Part shown: piece after piece, positions 25,260-34,780 of the stretch
Position numbering within the stretch: the stretch's first letter is position 1
Layout: the number at the start of each line of letters is the position of its first letter
Assembly: GCA_958295945.1 (NCBI GenBank)
Contig: OY282386.1
Coordinates: 5,140,204 to 5,204,203, forward strand
DNA: 64,000 nucleotides
Direction of reading: 5' to 3'
Origin: Candidatus Poribacteria bacterium
GTDB taxonomy: Bacteria > Poribacteria > WGA-4E > WGA-3G
Notes under the pieces: model-generated
What the model saw: the letters and a program-made list of their open reading frames with translations, nothing else
Told to the model about the DNA's origin: nothing
The model's database searches: none
Translations under genes and position numbers: made by a program

Positions 25260-27983
25260 ATGGAAAGAGATGATTTTGAACTGATTCAAGAAGTATTGTC
25301 AGGTGACGAAACTGCTTTCAGTGCGTTAGTTCAAAAATATCAAAAAAGTGTGCATGCTCTTGCATGGCGGAAAATCGGTGATTTCCATATCGCTGAAGAA
25401 ATTACACAGGATACTTTCCTGCTGGCATACCAAAGACTCGCCTCGTTGAAAAATCCGGGTCAGTTTGCTGGTTGGCTTTACGTCATCGCCAATCGACAAT
25501 GCAAAGCATGGTTCAGAAAGAAGCGGATGGACATGGAATCCTTGGATTCCACCAGTGAAAAGACACTTGAAAAAACTGCTTATACGGACTATGTCTGTGA
25601 ACAGCGTGAGGACGCAGCCGTTGAACACAGACGTAAAATCGTGCAGAAGCTCATGGAAAAACTTCCAGAAAGCGAACGCACGGTAATGGTCCTTCACTAC
25701 CTCGGTGAAATGAGTTGTGAAGAGATTAGCAAGTTTTTAGGTGTATCTCCGAACACTGTGAAAAGCCGACTTAAACGGGCACGAGAACGTCTAAGAGATC
25801 AAGAGTCCATCATTCGAGAAACGTTTGGCAGCGTCCCATTACGATCAGATTTAACTGAAAACATCATGCGGCGCATTGACACAATCAAACAAACGTCTCC
25901 ATCAGGAGGGAAACCGTTGCTACCGTTCGCAGCTTTGGGCGCAACTGCTATTTTGGTTGTTTTGCTGATGGGTGCGAGCAAGCAATTCACCGCTAATTTT
26001 CAGAAGCCATATAGTGTTGATGCGAAATCAGAACCCACTATTGAAATAGTTGACGCACCTATTGTTCTGAATCTTCACTCAAGACCAAAATTGCAAAACC
26101 GAGTTGGAAATGATACCGTTCCCAATAAAAACAGGAACGAAGGTTTATCAACAGGAACTAAATCTATGCAAAACAATATAGCACAAGATGTTATGCAATG
26201 GAACCTGCCTGAAGATGCTAAAGCGCGTCTCAGTAAAGGGTATATAGCCGATATAAAATATTTTCCTGACGGTAAGTTGCTGGCTGTTGCAAGCGGCATC
26301 GGTATTTGGCTTTACGATGTAACAGTACATCAAGAAGCAAGTCTAATCGCAGGAAATACGAGTTTTCAAAACGACTGCCTTGCCTTCAGTCCAGATGGAC
26401 GTATCTTGGTAAGTGGAAATGTTGATGGCACTATTACCCTATATGATAGAATCGCAGGGACGCAAAAAACGCTCATTGGGCATAATGGAGAATATATCAC
26501 ATGCATAGCACTCAGTCCGGATGGCAAAATACTTGCAAGTAGTAATCGGGAAGGCACTATCCGATTATGGGATGCCATCACCGGAGAGGCGAAGTATACA
26601 CTCATGGATGTTACGGGTCATAATTTTTCATTCACGCCAGACAGCGATAACATCGTGGTTGTGAGTAGTGAAGACAAAATCAGTCTGTGGAATTCAGACA
26701 CAGGTGAACCCAAGAAATCTTTCGCTATGCACCCTGATTGCGATGCTATTGGTGCAGCGTTCAGTCCAGATGGAAAAACAGTCGCTGCTGGTAGTGTAAA
26801 TGGTACTGTCTACCTTTACGACATACACGCAGGTGAAATCAAGATGATCCTCTCCGAGCATAAGGATCACGTTATCCACTTAGCGTTTAGTCCTGATGGA
26901 AAAACAATTGCTACTACGTCCTATGGCGATGAAACAATCTGTCTGTGGGATGTACACACTGGCACACACAGTGAAATAATCACTGAACACCCGCGAAATG
27001 CTGGGCGCGGTGGGTTAGCGTTCAGTCCGGATGGACAAACGCTTGCAAGTGGAGGTGGCGATGGCACTATACGGTTCTGGGATGTACACACCGGCAACGC
27101 GAAAAAGATATTCACTGGACATTCACAGGAGGTCCGCAGTGTTGCGTTCAATCCAAATGGAGACTATATCGCAAGTGGGTGCGCTAGTGGAATTATTCGT
27201 CTATGGGATGCGGATACAAGGCAACCCATAAGAACACTTAACGAGCCTAAAAATGGGCAGATAGGATCGGCTTACAGTATAGTGTTCAGCCCTAATGGAA
27301 AAACTCTTTTTTGTGGGACTGACGATGACATCCACATCTGGGATGCACACACTGGCGAACACAAATTGATATTTACTGGACATACCAGTTTTGTTAAGCA
27401 TATAGCACTCAGTTCGGATGGAAATATACTTGCAAGTGAAGATGGCGATACTATCCACCTCTGGGATGCACACACTGGCGAACATAAAAGGACACTTATT
27501 GGACATAAAAAGTTGATCAATAGTATCGCGTTCAGTCCGGATGGAAAAATCCTTGCAAGCGGAAGTAATGATGAAACTATTTGCCTCTGGGATGTTGCAA
27601 CTGGTAAGAATAAAATGGTACTTACCGAACATAATGATTGGGTGGAAGGTTTAGCGTTCAGTCCAGATGGAGAAATTCTTGCAAGTGGAGGCCATGATGG
27701 GATTATCCATCTATGGGATATAGACACATGGAAAATCAAAATTACAATTAGCAGTGATACATTTTTGATGTGTTTAGCGTTCAGTCCGGATGGAAAAACC
27801 TTCGCAAGTGGCTGTGGAGATGGCACGATTCAATTATGGGATACACACACCAGCGAACACAAGAAAACTCTGACGGGTCATATAGGGCGGGTTGATAGTA
27901 TCGCGTTTAGTCCTGATGGAAATACGCTTGGTAGCGGCAGTAATGACGGTTCTGTGCTTCTCTGGGAGATAGACCGTAAATAA
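25260..27983 (+). CDS. Membrane-tethered ECF sigma factor with 14 WD40 repeats
   Basis: 907 residues in four parts. Sigma region 2 is about 11-88 ('IAEEITQDTFLLAYQRLASLKNPGQFAGWLYVIANRQCKAWFRKK'), sigma region 4 about 126-180 ('LPESERTVMVLHYLGEMSCEEISKFLGVSPNTVKSRLKRARERL'), one hydrophobic segment is at about 220-238, then a linker and 14 WD40 units from about 328 ('FSPDGKILASGSNDETICLWD'), enough for two seven-bladed propellers. The layout predicts a sigma factor in the cytoplasm anchored to a propeller outside the membrane. ECF sigma factors with C-terminal WD40 domains are known from Planctomycetes. The lead-in 'QWNLPEDAKARLSKG' is shared with the secreted WD40 protein at 37328. Activation might need release by proteolysis; that is inference. 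ATG 25260 follows TATGGAGG. Confidence 0.93.
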   Translation: MERDDFELIQEVLSGDETAFSALVQKYQKSVHALAWRKIGDFHIAEEITQDTFLLAYQRLASLKNPGQFAGWLYVIANRQCKAWFRKKRMDMESLDSTSEKTLEKTAYTDYVCEQREDAAVEHRRKIVQKLMEKLPESERTVMVLHYLGEMSCEEISKFLGVSPNTVKSRLKRARERLRDQESIIRETFGSVPLRSDLTENIMRRIDTIKQTSPSGGKPLLPFAALGATAILVVLLMGASKQFTANFQKPYSVDAKSEPTIEIVDAPIVLNLHSRPKLQNRVGNDTVPNKNRNEGLSTGTKSMQNNIAQDVMQWNLPEDAKARLSKGYIADIKYFPDGKLLAVASGIGIWLYDVTVHQEASLIAGNTSFQNDCLAFSPDGRILVSGNVDGTITLYDRIAGTQKTLIGHNGEYITCIALSPDGKILASSNREGTIRLWDAITGEAKYTLMDVTGHNFSFTPDSDNIVVVSSEDKISLWNSDTGEPKKSFAMHPDCDAIGAAFSPDGKTVAAGSVNGTVYLYDIHAGEIKMILSEHKDHVIHLAFSPDGKTIATTSYGDETICLWDVHTGTHSEIITEHPRNAGRGGLAFSPDGQTLASGGGDGTIRFWDVHTGNAKKIFTGHSQEVRSVAFNPNGDYIASGCASGIIRLWDADTRQPIRTLNEPKNGQIGSAYSIVFSPNGKTLFCGTDDDIHIWDAHTGEHKLIFTGHTSFVKHIALSSDGNILASEDGDTIHLWDAHTGEHKRTLIGHKKLINSIAFSPDGKILASGSNDETICLWDVATGKNKMVLTEHNDWVEGLAFSPDGEILASGGHDGIIHLWDIDTWKIKITISSDTFLMCLAFSPDGKTFASGCGDGTIQLWDTHTSEHKKTLTGHIGRVDSIAFSPDGNTLGSGSNDGSVLLWEIDRK

Positions 27984-28037
27984 GACAAACTTAACAACAA
28001 GTTTACCAGATTCAAACTCTTTTTGTATATGCGGGAT

Positions 28038-28102
28038 GGGTGTGTAAAGTTATTGGCACAACAATGGACAATATGATATTTGGCCAAAAACTTTACACAC
28101 CC
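28038..28102. mobile_element. Miniature inverted-repeat element (65 bp)
   Basis: GGGTGTGTAAAGTTATTGGC at 28038-28057 and its near-exact complement ending at 28102 form terminal inverted repeats. The flanks TGCGGGAT (28030-28037) and TGCAGGAT (28103-28110) are an 8-bp direct repeat with one difference, as expected for a target-site duplication. The termini resemble those of the elements at 32773 and 35349. No room for a transposase. Confidence 0.75.
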
Positions 28103-28182
28103 TGCAGGATGTGGACATTTGACTGTATTACATCAGGCAGCTCAAGTAGATTTGATATTAATGATGTAAACATCAGCATATT

Positions 28183-29292
28183 CTATTGGTGAATGGCATC
28201 TAATCGCATTGGAGAAATAATACACAAATGTCCGTCATCACCTTCAGGTTTGACTAAGAAGGGTGAGGCTTCATCTGTGAACTCTAAAACGAGAGATGTC
28301 GTTTCGATATGCGACAACACATCTGTTAACATCCGAGCATCCAGTCCTATCCGCACACTTCCAGTGCTGGATTCCACTGCAATCGTCTCGTGTGCTTCAC
28401 CAAGTTCTGGTGTATTTGCAGATAGATGAATTCGTTCAGTATCTATTTCTAAACATATTGCATGGTTTTTTGGATTGGATAATAGGGATACGCGGCGCGA
28501 TGCACGCAAGATTGCATCCTTTGATACGACTGCTTGACTTTCTGTAGACTCAGGAATAATCGTTTGGTATTCAGGATATCTGCCCTCTACTAATCGCGTC
28601 ATTAGTGTAGCATTTTCATCAGAGAACAACAGTTGACTATTCTGAAGAGAAATCCTCACCCTTTCTGAATCAGCAAACGTGCGTTGAATCTCCTTAACTG
28701 CTTTCAAAGGAACTATAAATCCCTCAACATCTTCAGGTGTTTGAAGTGGAGCACAATGTGCTATTGCAAGGTAGTTGCGATCAGTTGCGACCACTTCTGT
28801 TCTCTCTTTAAGTAGGTTAAAATAAAGACCGTTCAGAAGAAACTGCACCTCTTCAGTAGATGCTGCAAAAACAGTTTTTCGGATAACGGAGTTCAATATT
28901 TCACCATCAATAGTTATCCCCTCTCCATTAGCAGACGGAACTGGTGGAAATTCCTCACTTGAAAGTCCGATTATCTTATATGTACCATCTCCACAAGTGA
29001 GTTCAATTCTATCATTTGCAGTCGTAACGAGTTTAATCGGTTTATCAGGTAATTCTCGTACGAGGTCTACCAATTTTTTGGCGGCGACGGTAATTTCACC
29101 TGTATTTCCTATCGTCCCGTCTACTTTTACTTTTATGCCAACTTCCAAGTCGGTCGCGGCACATTCTATTCCCTCTTCTTGTGCACGAATAAGAATGTTT
29201 GCAAGTATTGGCAAAGTGTTGCGTCCACTTGTTACGCCTTGGACTGTTTGTAGATTATCTAAAAGTTCATCTTTTTCAAAGGAAAGTTCCAT
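28183..29292 (-). CDS. DNA polymerase III beta sliding clamp paralogue (divergent copy)
   Basis: 369 residues with the three-domain beta-clamp plan: 'GRNTLPILANILIRAQEEGIECAATDLEVGIKVKV' in domain 1, 'KIIGLSSEEFPPVP' and 'FIVPLKAVKEI' in domain 2, 'RLVEGRYPEYQTIIPE' and the C-terminal 'CIISPMRL' in domain 3. It lies 97 bases downstream of a second clamp gene in the same direction. Compared with that copy it has lost the otherwise conserved 'VATDG-R-LA' segment (here 'VVATDRNYLAIAHC'), which suggests relaxed or altered function. Clamps encircle DNA and tether polymerases and repair proteins. I cannot tell which copy is the replicative clamp, but this one is more divergent. Confidence 0.9.
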   Translation of the reverse strand: MELSFEKDELLDNLQTVQGVTSGRNTLPILANILIRAQEEGIECAATDLEVGIKVKVDGTIGNTGEITVAAKKLVDLVRELPDKPIKLVTTANDRIELTCGDGTYKIIGLSSEEFPPVPSANGEGITIDGEILNSVIRKTVFAASTEEVQFLLNGLYFNLLKERTEVVATDRNYLAIAHCAPLQTPEDVEGFIVPLKAVKEIQRTFADSERVRISLQNSQLLFSDENATLMTRLVEGRYPEYQTIIPESTESQAVVSKDAILRASRRVSLLSNPKNHAICLEIDTERIHLSANTPELGEAHETIAVESSTGSVRIGLDARMLTDVLSHIETTSLVLEFTDEASPFLVKPEGDDGHLCIISPMRLDAIHQ

Positions 29293-29389
29293 ATAGAAAT
29301 CTCCTGTTTTTAATCAATTGCTAAAATATATGCTATATACACACTGCATACAAGAAATATGCAGTGCAATCAGTAAATACAAGCAGGAA

Positions 29390-30511
29390 TTAAGATTCCA
29401 ATGGTGAAGCAGGTTCTAAGCGCATAGGCATGATATAACAGGTATGTTCATTATCACCGATGGGTTTCACGATAAGCGGAATAAACTCACCTGTGAACTC
29501 AAATATAAGCGAATCTGTTTCAATATGTGCCAATACATCTAAAAGCACACGCGCATCTAAACCGATACGGACATCTCCAGTGCCGGATTCTACTGAAACT
29601 GTCTCATGTGCCTCCCCAAGTTCAGGTGTTTTTGCTGAAATCCGTATCTGTTCTGTGTCAATTTCTAAGCAGATTAGGAAGTTCTTTGGGTCTGAGAGCA
29701 AAGATACCCGTCTTGCAGCGCGTAAGATTGCCTCTTTTGAGATAACTGTCCGTCCATCAGAAGAGTCACGAAATAGTTTCTGATATGGCGGATAATCACC
29801 CTCAACCAAACGGGTTGTTAGTGTAGTGTTTTCATCGGAAAAGAGGAGTTGATTTTTTTGGTGAGAAATCTTTACCTCTGGTGATTCAGCGAATATTCTC
29901 GCTATCTCTCTGATAGTCTTCAATGGAACAATAAATCCTGCTACATCATCTGAGCTTTTAAGAGATGGACAATATGTTAAGGCAAGTTGTCTTGTGCCAT
30001 CCGTTGCTACGACTTCAGTTTTGTCATCCATAACGTTGAAATACAAACCGTTTAATGTGTAACGTACTTCATCTGCAGATGCAGCAAACTGAGTTTTGTG
30101 TATAACAGAGCATAAAATTTCGCCATCAATCGGCACTCCTGTCCCATTTGCGGAGGGGAGTTCAGGAAATTCTGCATCGGAGAGTCCAATTATTTTGTAG
30201 ACACCTTCACCACATGTGATTTCAACTCTGTCATTTGCAGTTGTAACAAGCTCAATGGGTTCATCAGGTAATTCTCTAACAATGTCCGCTAATTTTTTTG
30301 CGGAAACAGTGATTGCCCCTTCTTCTTTGATGTCACCCATTACTTTTATTCTAATTCCGACTTCTAAATCAGTCGCAGCACATTCTATGTTCCCCTCTTG
30401 TGCGCGTATGAGGACATTTGATAAAATTGGCAAGGTATTTCGTCCTCCTGCAATTCCCTGCACCATCTGAAGTGTATATAAGAGTTCATCTTTTTGAAAA
30501 GTCAATTGCAT
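29390..30511 (-). CDS. dnaN: DNA polymerase III subunit beta (sliding clamp)
   Basis: 373 residues, full length. Domain 1 'GRNTLPILSNVLIRAQEGNIECAATDLEVGIRIKV', domain 2 with the conserved 'VVATDGTRQLALTYC' and 'GFIVPLKTIREIARIF', domain 3 'RLVEGDYPPYQKLF' and C-terminal 'YIMPMRLEP' agree with DnaN. The start is taken at ATG 30511 (MQLTFQ), with GGGAG eight bases upstream and alignment to the neighbouring copy (MELSFE); ATG 30526 would add five residues. dnaN normally sits beside dnaA, recF or gyrB; none is here, which with the tandem duplication is unusual. Confidence 0.93.
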   Translation of the reverse strand: MQLTFQKDELLYTLQMVQGIAGGRNTLPILSNVLIRAQEGNIECAATDLEVGIRIKVMGDIKEEGAITVSAKKLADIVRELPDEPIELVTTANDRVEITCGEGVYKIIGLSDAEFPELPSANGTGVPIDGEILCSVIHKTQFAASADEVRYTLNGLYFNVMDDKTEVVATDGTRQLALTYCPSLKSSDDVAGFIVPLKTIREIARIFAESPEVKISHQKNQLLFSDENTTLTTRLVEGDYPPYQKLFRDSSDGRTVISKEAILRAARRVSLLSDPKNFLICLEIDTEQIRISAKTPELGEAHETVSVESGTGDVRIGLDARVLLDVLAHIETDSLIFEFTGEFIPLIVKPIGDNEHTCYIMPMRLEPASPLES

Positions 30512-30826
30512 ATTTGTCGCTCCCATCTATGATTATTTTTTACTATTAAATACGTCTTGCAGCCAAGTATCAAATTTACTTTCAGTGTTGTAAAACATAT
30601 TGTTGAATCCATTGTCAGGTGTTTAAAATGTGAGAACTTTGTCAGAGGATAAACCCATTAGAAACGCTAAAGAATAGCAGTTTTCTGTGCAGTTTGTTCT
30701 TATTTTCTCCTTGACAGACTTCTGATTGTTTAGTATAACATAGTATAGAAAATATATCCATAAAATTTGATATATTAGCCTCAATTTTTACGACACATCG
30801 ACCCATTATCTCACCTTACAAAAAGA
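30512..30826. other. Divergent intergenic region (315 bases)
   Basis: No gene. It separates the leftward dnaN pair from the rightward DUF6785-type gene and holds the promoter at 30711-30739 for the latter. I see no clear promoter for dnaN and no DnaA-box cluster. Confidence 0.55.
30711..30739 (+). promoter_or_regulatory. Sigma-70-type promoter
   Basis: TTGACA at 30711-30716, 17-base spacer, TATAAC at 30734-30739. The leader to ATG 30827 would be about 80 bases. Confidence 0.75.
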
Positions 30827-32758
30827 ATGCATCAAAATAACTTACAGCCCACCTCTAAGATCACGAAAAGGGCAGTCTTGATAGGTACTGTTCTGATAAT
30901 CGGCAATAGTTACTGGATTGCTTATGTGGAGATGATTTGGCATACTGCTCATCTGACAACCGTTGCGATGTCTGTCAATGTTATGTTCGGCATTTTTGTA
31001 ATCACGATGCTGAATATGTGGATACGGAGTTTCGCACCGAATGCTGCACTATCGCAACGGGACTTGATCGTTGTCTACAGCATGCTTGCAGTCGGTAGTG
31101 CTTTTTCAGGTCATGATTGTATGCCACGTCTTATGGGGTTGATACCTTATGCCTATCGTTTTGCCACTGCTGAGAATGATTGGGAAGCACTACTGTTTCA
31201 CCATTTGCCAGAATGGCTTGTTGTCAAAGACCCGAAGACGGTGAATGATTTCTATGAAGGAAATGTTAACTTTTTCACCGAAGGTTATGTGCAACATTGG
31301 ATTGTTCCGATTCTTTCTTGGACAGCAGTTATATTCCTGTTGATGTTGACATTCCTCTGTTTGACATCGTTGATACGGAAGCAGTGGATAGAGAACGAAA
31401 AGCTTGCATATCCGATTATTCAAATTCCACTTGAGATAACAACAAACCGTCGTATATTTAGGAATCGTCTGCTCTGGATCGGCTTCGGTATAGCGTTTGG
31501 AATAAATCTGTTGAATGGCCTCCAATACTTTTATCCTGCCCTTCCTGAAATACCTGTGAAGAAGTATAACCTGAACATCTATTTTACGCAGAAACCGTGG
31601 AATGCGATTGGTAATACACCGCTTCGGTTTCATCCATATCTGATAGGGTTCTCGTTTATTCTACCATTGGATTTAGCATTTTCATGCACATTTTTTTATT
31701 TTATGAAGAAAGTGCAACTAATTTTTGGCAGTGCGACAGGTGTGTCAAAAGTGCCAGGATATCCGTTTTTAGGTGAGCAGGGAGCAGGTGCGTTGCTCGC
31801 ACTGCTTGCTATTGCGTGTTGGCATGGTAGGAAGCATTTTGCCTCTGTGTTTTCACAGGTGATTCGTAAAGATCGTTCCTCTTCAAAAAATGAAGCAATA
31901 TCACCTCGCAGTACTATTATTACTCTTGGTATATCCCTTCTTCTACTTGCTGTCTTATGTGTTCGAGGGGGTATGTCATTATGGGCATTTTCGGTTTTCA
32001 TCGGCATCTATTTGATGATAGTTGTTGGTCTCACACGTATGCGTGCAGAACTTGGTCCGCCGATACACGCGATCGGTTACCTAACACCGCAATACATGAT
32101 GATTTCACTGCTTGGTACACGTCGGTTGCGTGCAGGTAATCTGACGATGCTATCCTTATTGAATTGGCTAAGCGGTGCAAGTTATGCGTCATTCCGTACG
32201 CATCCGATGCCCGATCAGTTGGAATCGTTTAAGCTTGGGGAACGCACCGGAGTGCGTAACCGAACGATGTTCACGGTGTTAGTCATAGCAAGTCTTGTCG
32301 GTATATTATCAAGTCTCATACTCTATCCGTATACGATATATAGAGAGGGAGTTGCGGCAGGTTCAGAGCAAATTCATGCAGGTGGTGCAGATACCTATAA
32401 TTTCCTCTCTTCGTGGTTAGTCAATCCGAAACCGATGGACTGGTTAGCAACAACAGTGCTTGGGTTCACATTTATGGCAAATTTAGGTATCATGTTTCTG
32501 CGTTCACGTTTTGTTTGGTGTCCGTTGCATCCTGCGGGATATGTTATCGGTGTTGCACCTGGAACAACGGATATTATCTGGTTTCCACTACTGATTGCAA
32601 TGGTAGCGAAATGGATTATCTTACGGAATGGAGGTATAAAAGCGTATAGACGGGCAATACCTTTTTTTATTGGGTTGGTTTTAGGTGAAGCGTTGATGGG
32701 GTGTTTCTGGCCGCTATTGAGTTTGGTTTTGCGGTCTGCTGTGTATAGTTGGATTTGA
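30827..32758 (+). CDS. Large polytopic membrane protein, DUF6784/DUF6785 type
   Basis: 643 residues with about a dozen membrane segments. It shares with the protein at 147-2039 the blocks 'FSGHDCMPRLMGLIPYAYRFATAENDW', 'RKQWIENEKLAYPI', 'RNRLLWIGFGIAFGI', 'TRMRAELGPPIHAIG', 'THPMPDQLESFKLGE' and the C-terminal 'GGIKAYRRAIPFFIGLVLGE'. The polar 'TRMRAELGPP' and 'HPMPDQLEAFK' loops are the most conserved and probably functional. Function unknown. A well-formed promoter lies upstream and an inverted-repeat element starts 15 bases after the stop. Confidence 0.75.
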   Translation: MHQNNLQPTSKITKRAVLIGTVLIIGNSYWIAYVEMIWHTAHLTTVAMSVNVMFGIFVITMLNMWIRSFAPNAALSQRDLIVVYSMLAVGSAFSGHDCMPRLMGLIPYAYRFATAENDWEALLFHHLPEWLVVKDPKTVNDFYEGNVNFFTEGYVQHWIVPILSWTAVIFLLMLTFLCLTSLIRKQWIENEKLAYPIIQIPLEITTNRRIFRNRLLWIGFGIAFGINLLNGLQYFYPALPEIPVKKYNLNIYFTQKPWNAIGNTPLRFHPYLIGFSFILPLDLAFSCTFFYFMKKVQLIFGSATGVSKVPGYPFLGEQGAGALLALLAIACWHGRKHFASVFSQVIRKDRSSSKNEAISPRSTIITLGISLLLLAVLCVRGGMSLWAFSVFIGIYLMIVVGLTRMRAELGPPIHAIGYLTPQYMMISLLGTRRLRAGNLTMLSLLNWLSGASYASFRTHPMPDQLESFKLGERTGVRNRTMFTVLVIASLVGILSSLILYPYTIYREGVAAGSEQIHAGGADTYNFLSSWLVNPKPMDWLATTVLGFTFMANLGIMFLRSRFVWCPLHPAGYVIGVAPGTTDIIWFPLLIAMVAKWIILRNGGIKAYRRAIPFFIGLVLGEALMGCFWPLLSLVLRSAVYSWI

Positions 32759-32772
32759 TTCTGTTTGGATGT

Positions 32773-32903
32773 GGGTGTGTCCATTTTTTGGCAAAATACA
32801 CACAGACACCTTGTCCGAGCGATTCCCGAATCGCGAACTGTCGGGAATCGGAGTTCCCTCGGACAATGAATTTGACGGTTAATGCCAAAAACTGGACACA
32901 CCC
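32773..32903. mobile_element. Miniature inverted-repeat element (131 bp), copy A
   Basis: The ends GGGTGTGTCCATTTTTTGGC (32773-32792) and their complement ending at 32903 match over 21 bases with one difference. The interior has a long imperfect palindrome around GATTCCCGAATCGCGAACTG. A second copy with nearly the same interior is at 35349-35479. No clear target duplication is visible at this copy. Non-coding and too short for a transposase. Confidence 0.8.
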
Positions 32904-33088
32904 CTTCTGACAAAGACGAAATAACTCTTGATTTTTTTGGGCAATATGTTATCATACTTTTGAATTAGTAACAAGGTGTGCGATTCAGAGGATCCGGTGC
33001 AGTTTGTTTAATTATTTCTTCTGTAACATCCTCAACCGGATTGGTGCCACACGCGCACACGTTTATCCTAACACTCAGGAGGTCCAAC

Positions 33089-33850
33089 ATGGTACGCGAC
33101 ATCATAACCAATAAGTGGATACTTGGTGGTATATTGCTGCTAATTATCATTGCTTGTGGGTGTTATTATTGGTACCAATACACCCTTGCACCGTATAGAG
33201 AAGAGGACGTTAAGACTGAAGAAGTTGCTCGTAAATGGAAACTCGCCCAGGAAGCGAATAGCAACAGTGAGTCGGAACAGGCAGCCGATCAAACACCTAT
33301 GGATAGCACAGTGCCAACCGAAGAGAAACCGAGTTCACCTGAACCTCTACAGATCGGTGACATCGTGGATGGGAGAATATACTTAGGAACGGAACCCCCT
33401 TCACCAGAACTTCTTGCTGCATTCGGTGTTTTACCCCCCTCTCAAGATGAGATTATCTCCCCCTACGGGTTCGGACCTTATCCAGAATTACCGGAAGGGT
33501 TCGGTCCAATTACTTGGCCACGCAAGAGTGCTAATTCAGAATTGATGTTACGCGTTCAGATAAAACTTTTAAAACAAGGGGTACCTGTCAAAGGGCTTAT
33601 TATGGAAAACGGTTTGGTATACCCGATCTTTAAAGGTGTCCGTTATGTCCTATGGGGTGAGTCCGATGGAAAACAATATTTGCGAAGATCTCTGGGGCAT
33701 CCTGATGATGGTGATTACATGAGGACTATCAGAAAGGAAAAAAAAGCTCGCGGTGAAAGCATAACCGCAGCCGATTTCCCCGGTATTAAACTGGTCCCTT
33801 TTGAAGAGGGCGGTATAGATCCCTATACCTTCCTTGATTTACCCAAATAA
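33089..33850 (+). CDS. Hypothetical single-pass membrane protein
   Basis: 253 residues, not recognised. A short cytoplasmic N-terminus, one membrane helix (about 9-29, 'WILGGILLLIIIACGCYYW'), a charged linker rich in E, S and P (about 45-85), then a soluble domain with 'GTEPPSPELLAAFGVLPPSQDEIISPYGFGPYPELPEGFGPITWP' and 'MLRVQIKLLKQGVPVKGLIMENGLVYPIFKGVRYVLWG'. The start ATG 33089 is fixed by AGGAGGT at 33077-33083. The next gene follows after 14 bases, so the two form an operon of envelope proteins. Confidence 0.75.
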   Translation: MVRDIITNKWILGGILLLIIIACGCYYWYQYTLAPYREEDVKTEEVARKWKLAQEANSNSESEQAADQTPMDSTVPTEEKPSSPEPLQIGDIVDGRIYLGTEPPSPELLAAFGVLPPSQDEIISPYGFGPYPELPEGFGPITWPRKSANSELMLRVQIKLLKQGVPVKGLIMENGLVYPIFKGVRYVLWGESDGKQYLRRSLGHPDDGDYMRTIRKEKKARGESITAADFPGIKLVPFEEGGIDPYTFLDLPK

Positions 33851-33864
33851 GGAGAATTATTATT

Positions 33865-34569
33865 ATGAAACGGACTGTTGTTTTTGCGCTAATTTTTGTG
33901 ATGCTCGGATATGCCCTTACACTGATCCGGGCTGATGTCCGTTCGATAAATGATGAAAATCGGGATTTCGCGAAATATATCTCATCAGAATCTGACGGTC
34001 CAGTATATGCTGAAGCTCATATCATATCAGATGTAGACTGGCCGGGAGAAGGAAAAGGTAATTTGGATAAATTGAAAAGCAAACTTGAGACTCTCATATT
34101 GGGTTACGGATTAGAATACGAAGCATGGGCAAGATATGAAGGAGATGCACCTAACGATGATTACGAAGGCGCGTATGAAGCGTACGCAGGAGTTCCTGGT
34201 GATCTTACCGGCGATTACCACCCACGCACAGATTGGAAAAATGAGGTGGATGACGACGTGAAGTCTACGGGTAGATACAATCTGCACAATAACCCCGATA
34301 AATGGTCTGATTCAGAAAAAGAGAGATATGGAAATTGGGATGACATACGGGCAGAAACAGATTTATCCTTATGTTCCGCGTGGGCGGACATTGATGGTGG
34401 AAGTCCAGCAATACCCGGCAAGTGGGTCCTTGTGGAGGGACCATCAGAAGTATCGGGGTCCAAAATAGCACATTGGTTACAATGGCAACCTGGACGAGAG
34501 GCAGAGTCACATGCTGCTTATGGCAATGCATGGAAATTTCCAGATTCTGATCAACATAATCACAATTAA
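33865..34569 (+). CDS. Hypothetical secreted protein
   Basis: 234 residues, not recognised. A signal peptide is evident (basic MKR, hydrophobic 5-22, possible cleavage after 'IRA'). The mature part is acidic and rich in Tyr, Trp and Asp ('YEAWARYEGDAPNDDYEGAYEAYAG'), which looks like an extracellular or periplasmic protein. AGGAG closely upstream of ATG 33865. It is paired with the membrane protein before it and ends at a rho-independent terminator. Confidence 0.75.
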   Translation: MKRTVVFALIFVMLGYALTLIRADVRSINDENRDFAKYISSESDGPVYAEAHIISDVDWPGEGKGNLDKLKSKLETLILGYGLEYEAWARYEGDAPNDDYEGAYEAYAGVPGDLTGDYHPRTDWKNEVDDDVKSTGRYNLHNNPDKWSDSEKERYGNWDDIRAETDLSLCSAWADIDGGSPAIPGKWVLVEGPSEVSGSKIAHWLQWQPGREAESHAAYGNAWKFPDSDQHNHN

Positions 34570-34596
34570 GTTTACAACATCCTAATGCTTCAACCT

Positions 34597-34634
34597 AACA
34601 GGTAGGTATCCATATTGATATCTGCCTGTTTTTT
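34597..34634 (+). terminator. Rho-independent terminator
   Basis: AACAGGTAGGTATC (34597-34610) pairs with GATATCTGCCTGTT (34617-34630) around CATATT with one mismatch and one G-U, followed by a T run. It closes the two-gene envelope operon. Confidence 0.8.
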
Positions 34635-34780
34635 ATGCCAATTCTAATCTGAGGTAACATAACAAAAACATTAATGAGGGACATTGTAGAATCTTCATTG
34701 ACGTTAAATACACAACATTCCTCTATTGGTTTTCTGGTTCTACACTTTCCTCTTGTAATCCGAAGGTGCTGTTAACCAAT

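Noticed and set aside
26366-27826. Several antisense frames in the WD40 region
   Set aside because: They repeat the complement of the SPDGK-type motif with the WD40 period, so are shadows.
28183-30826. Replication origin next to dnaN
   Set aside because: No dnaA gene and no cluster of DnaA boxes visible between or beside the clamp genes.
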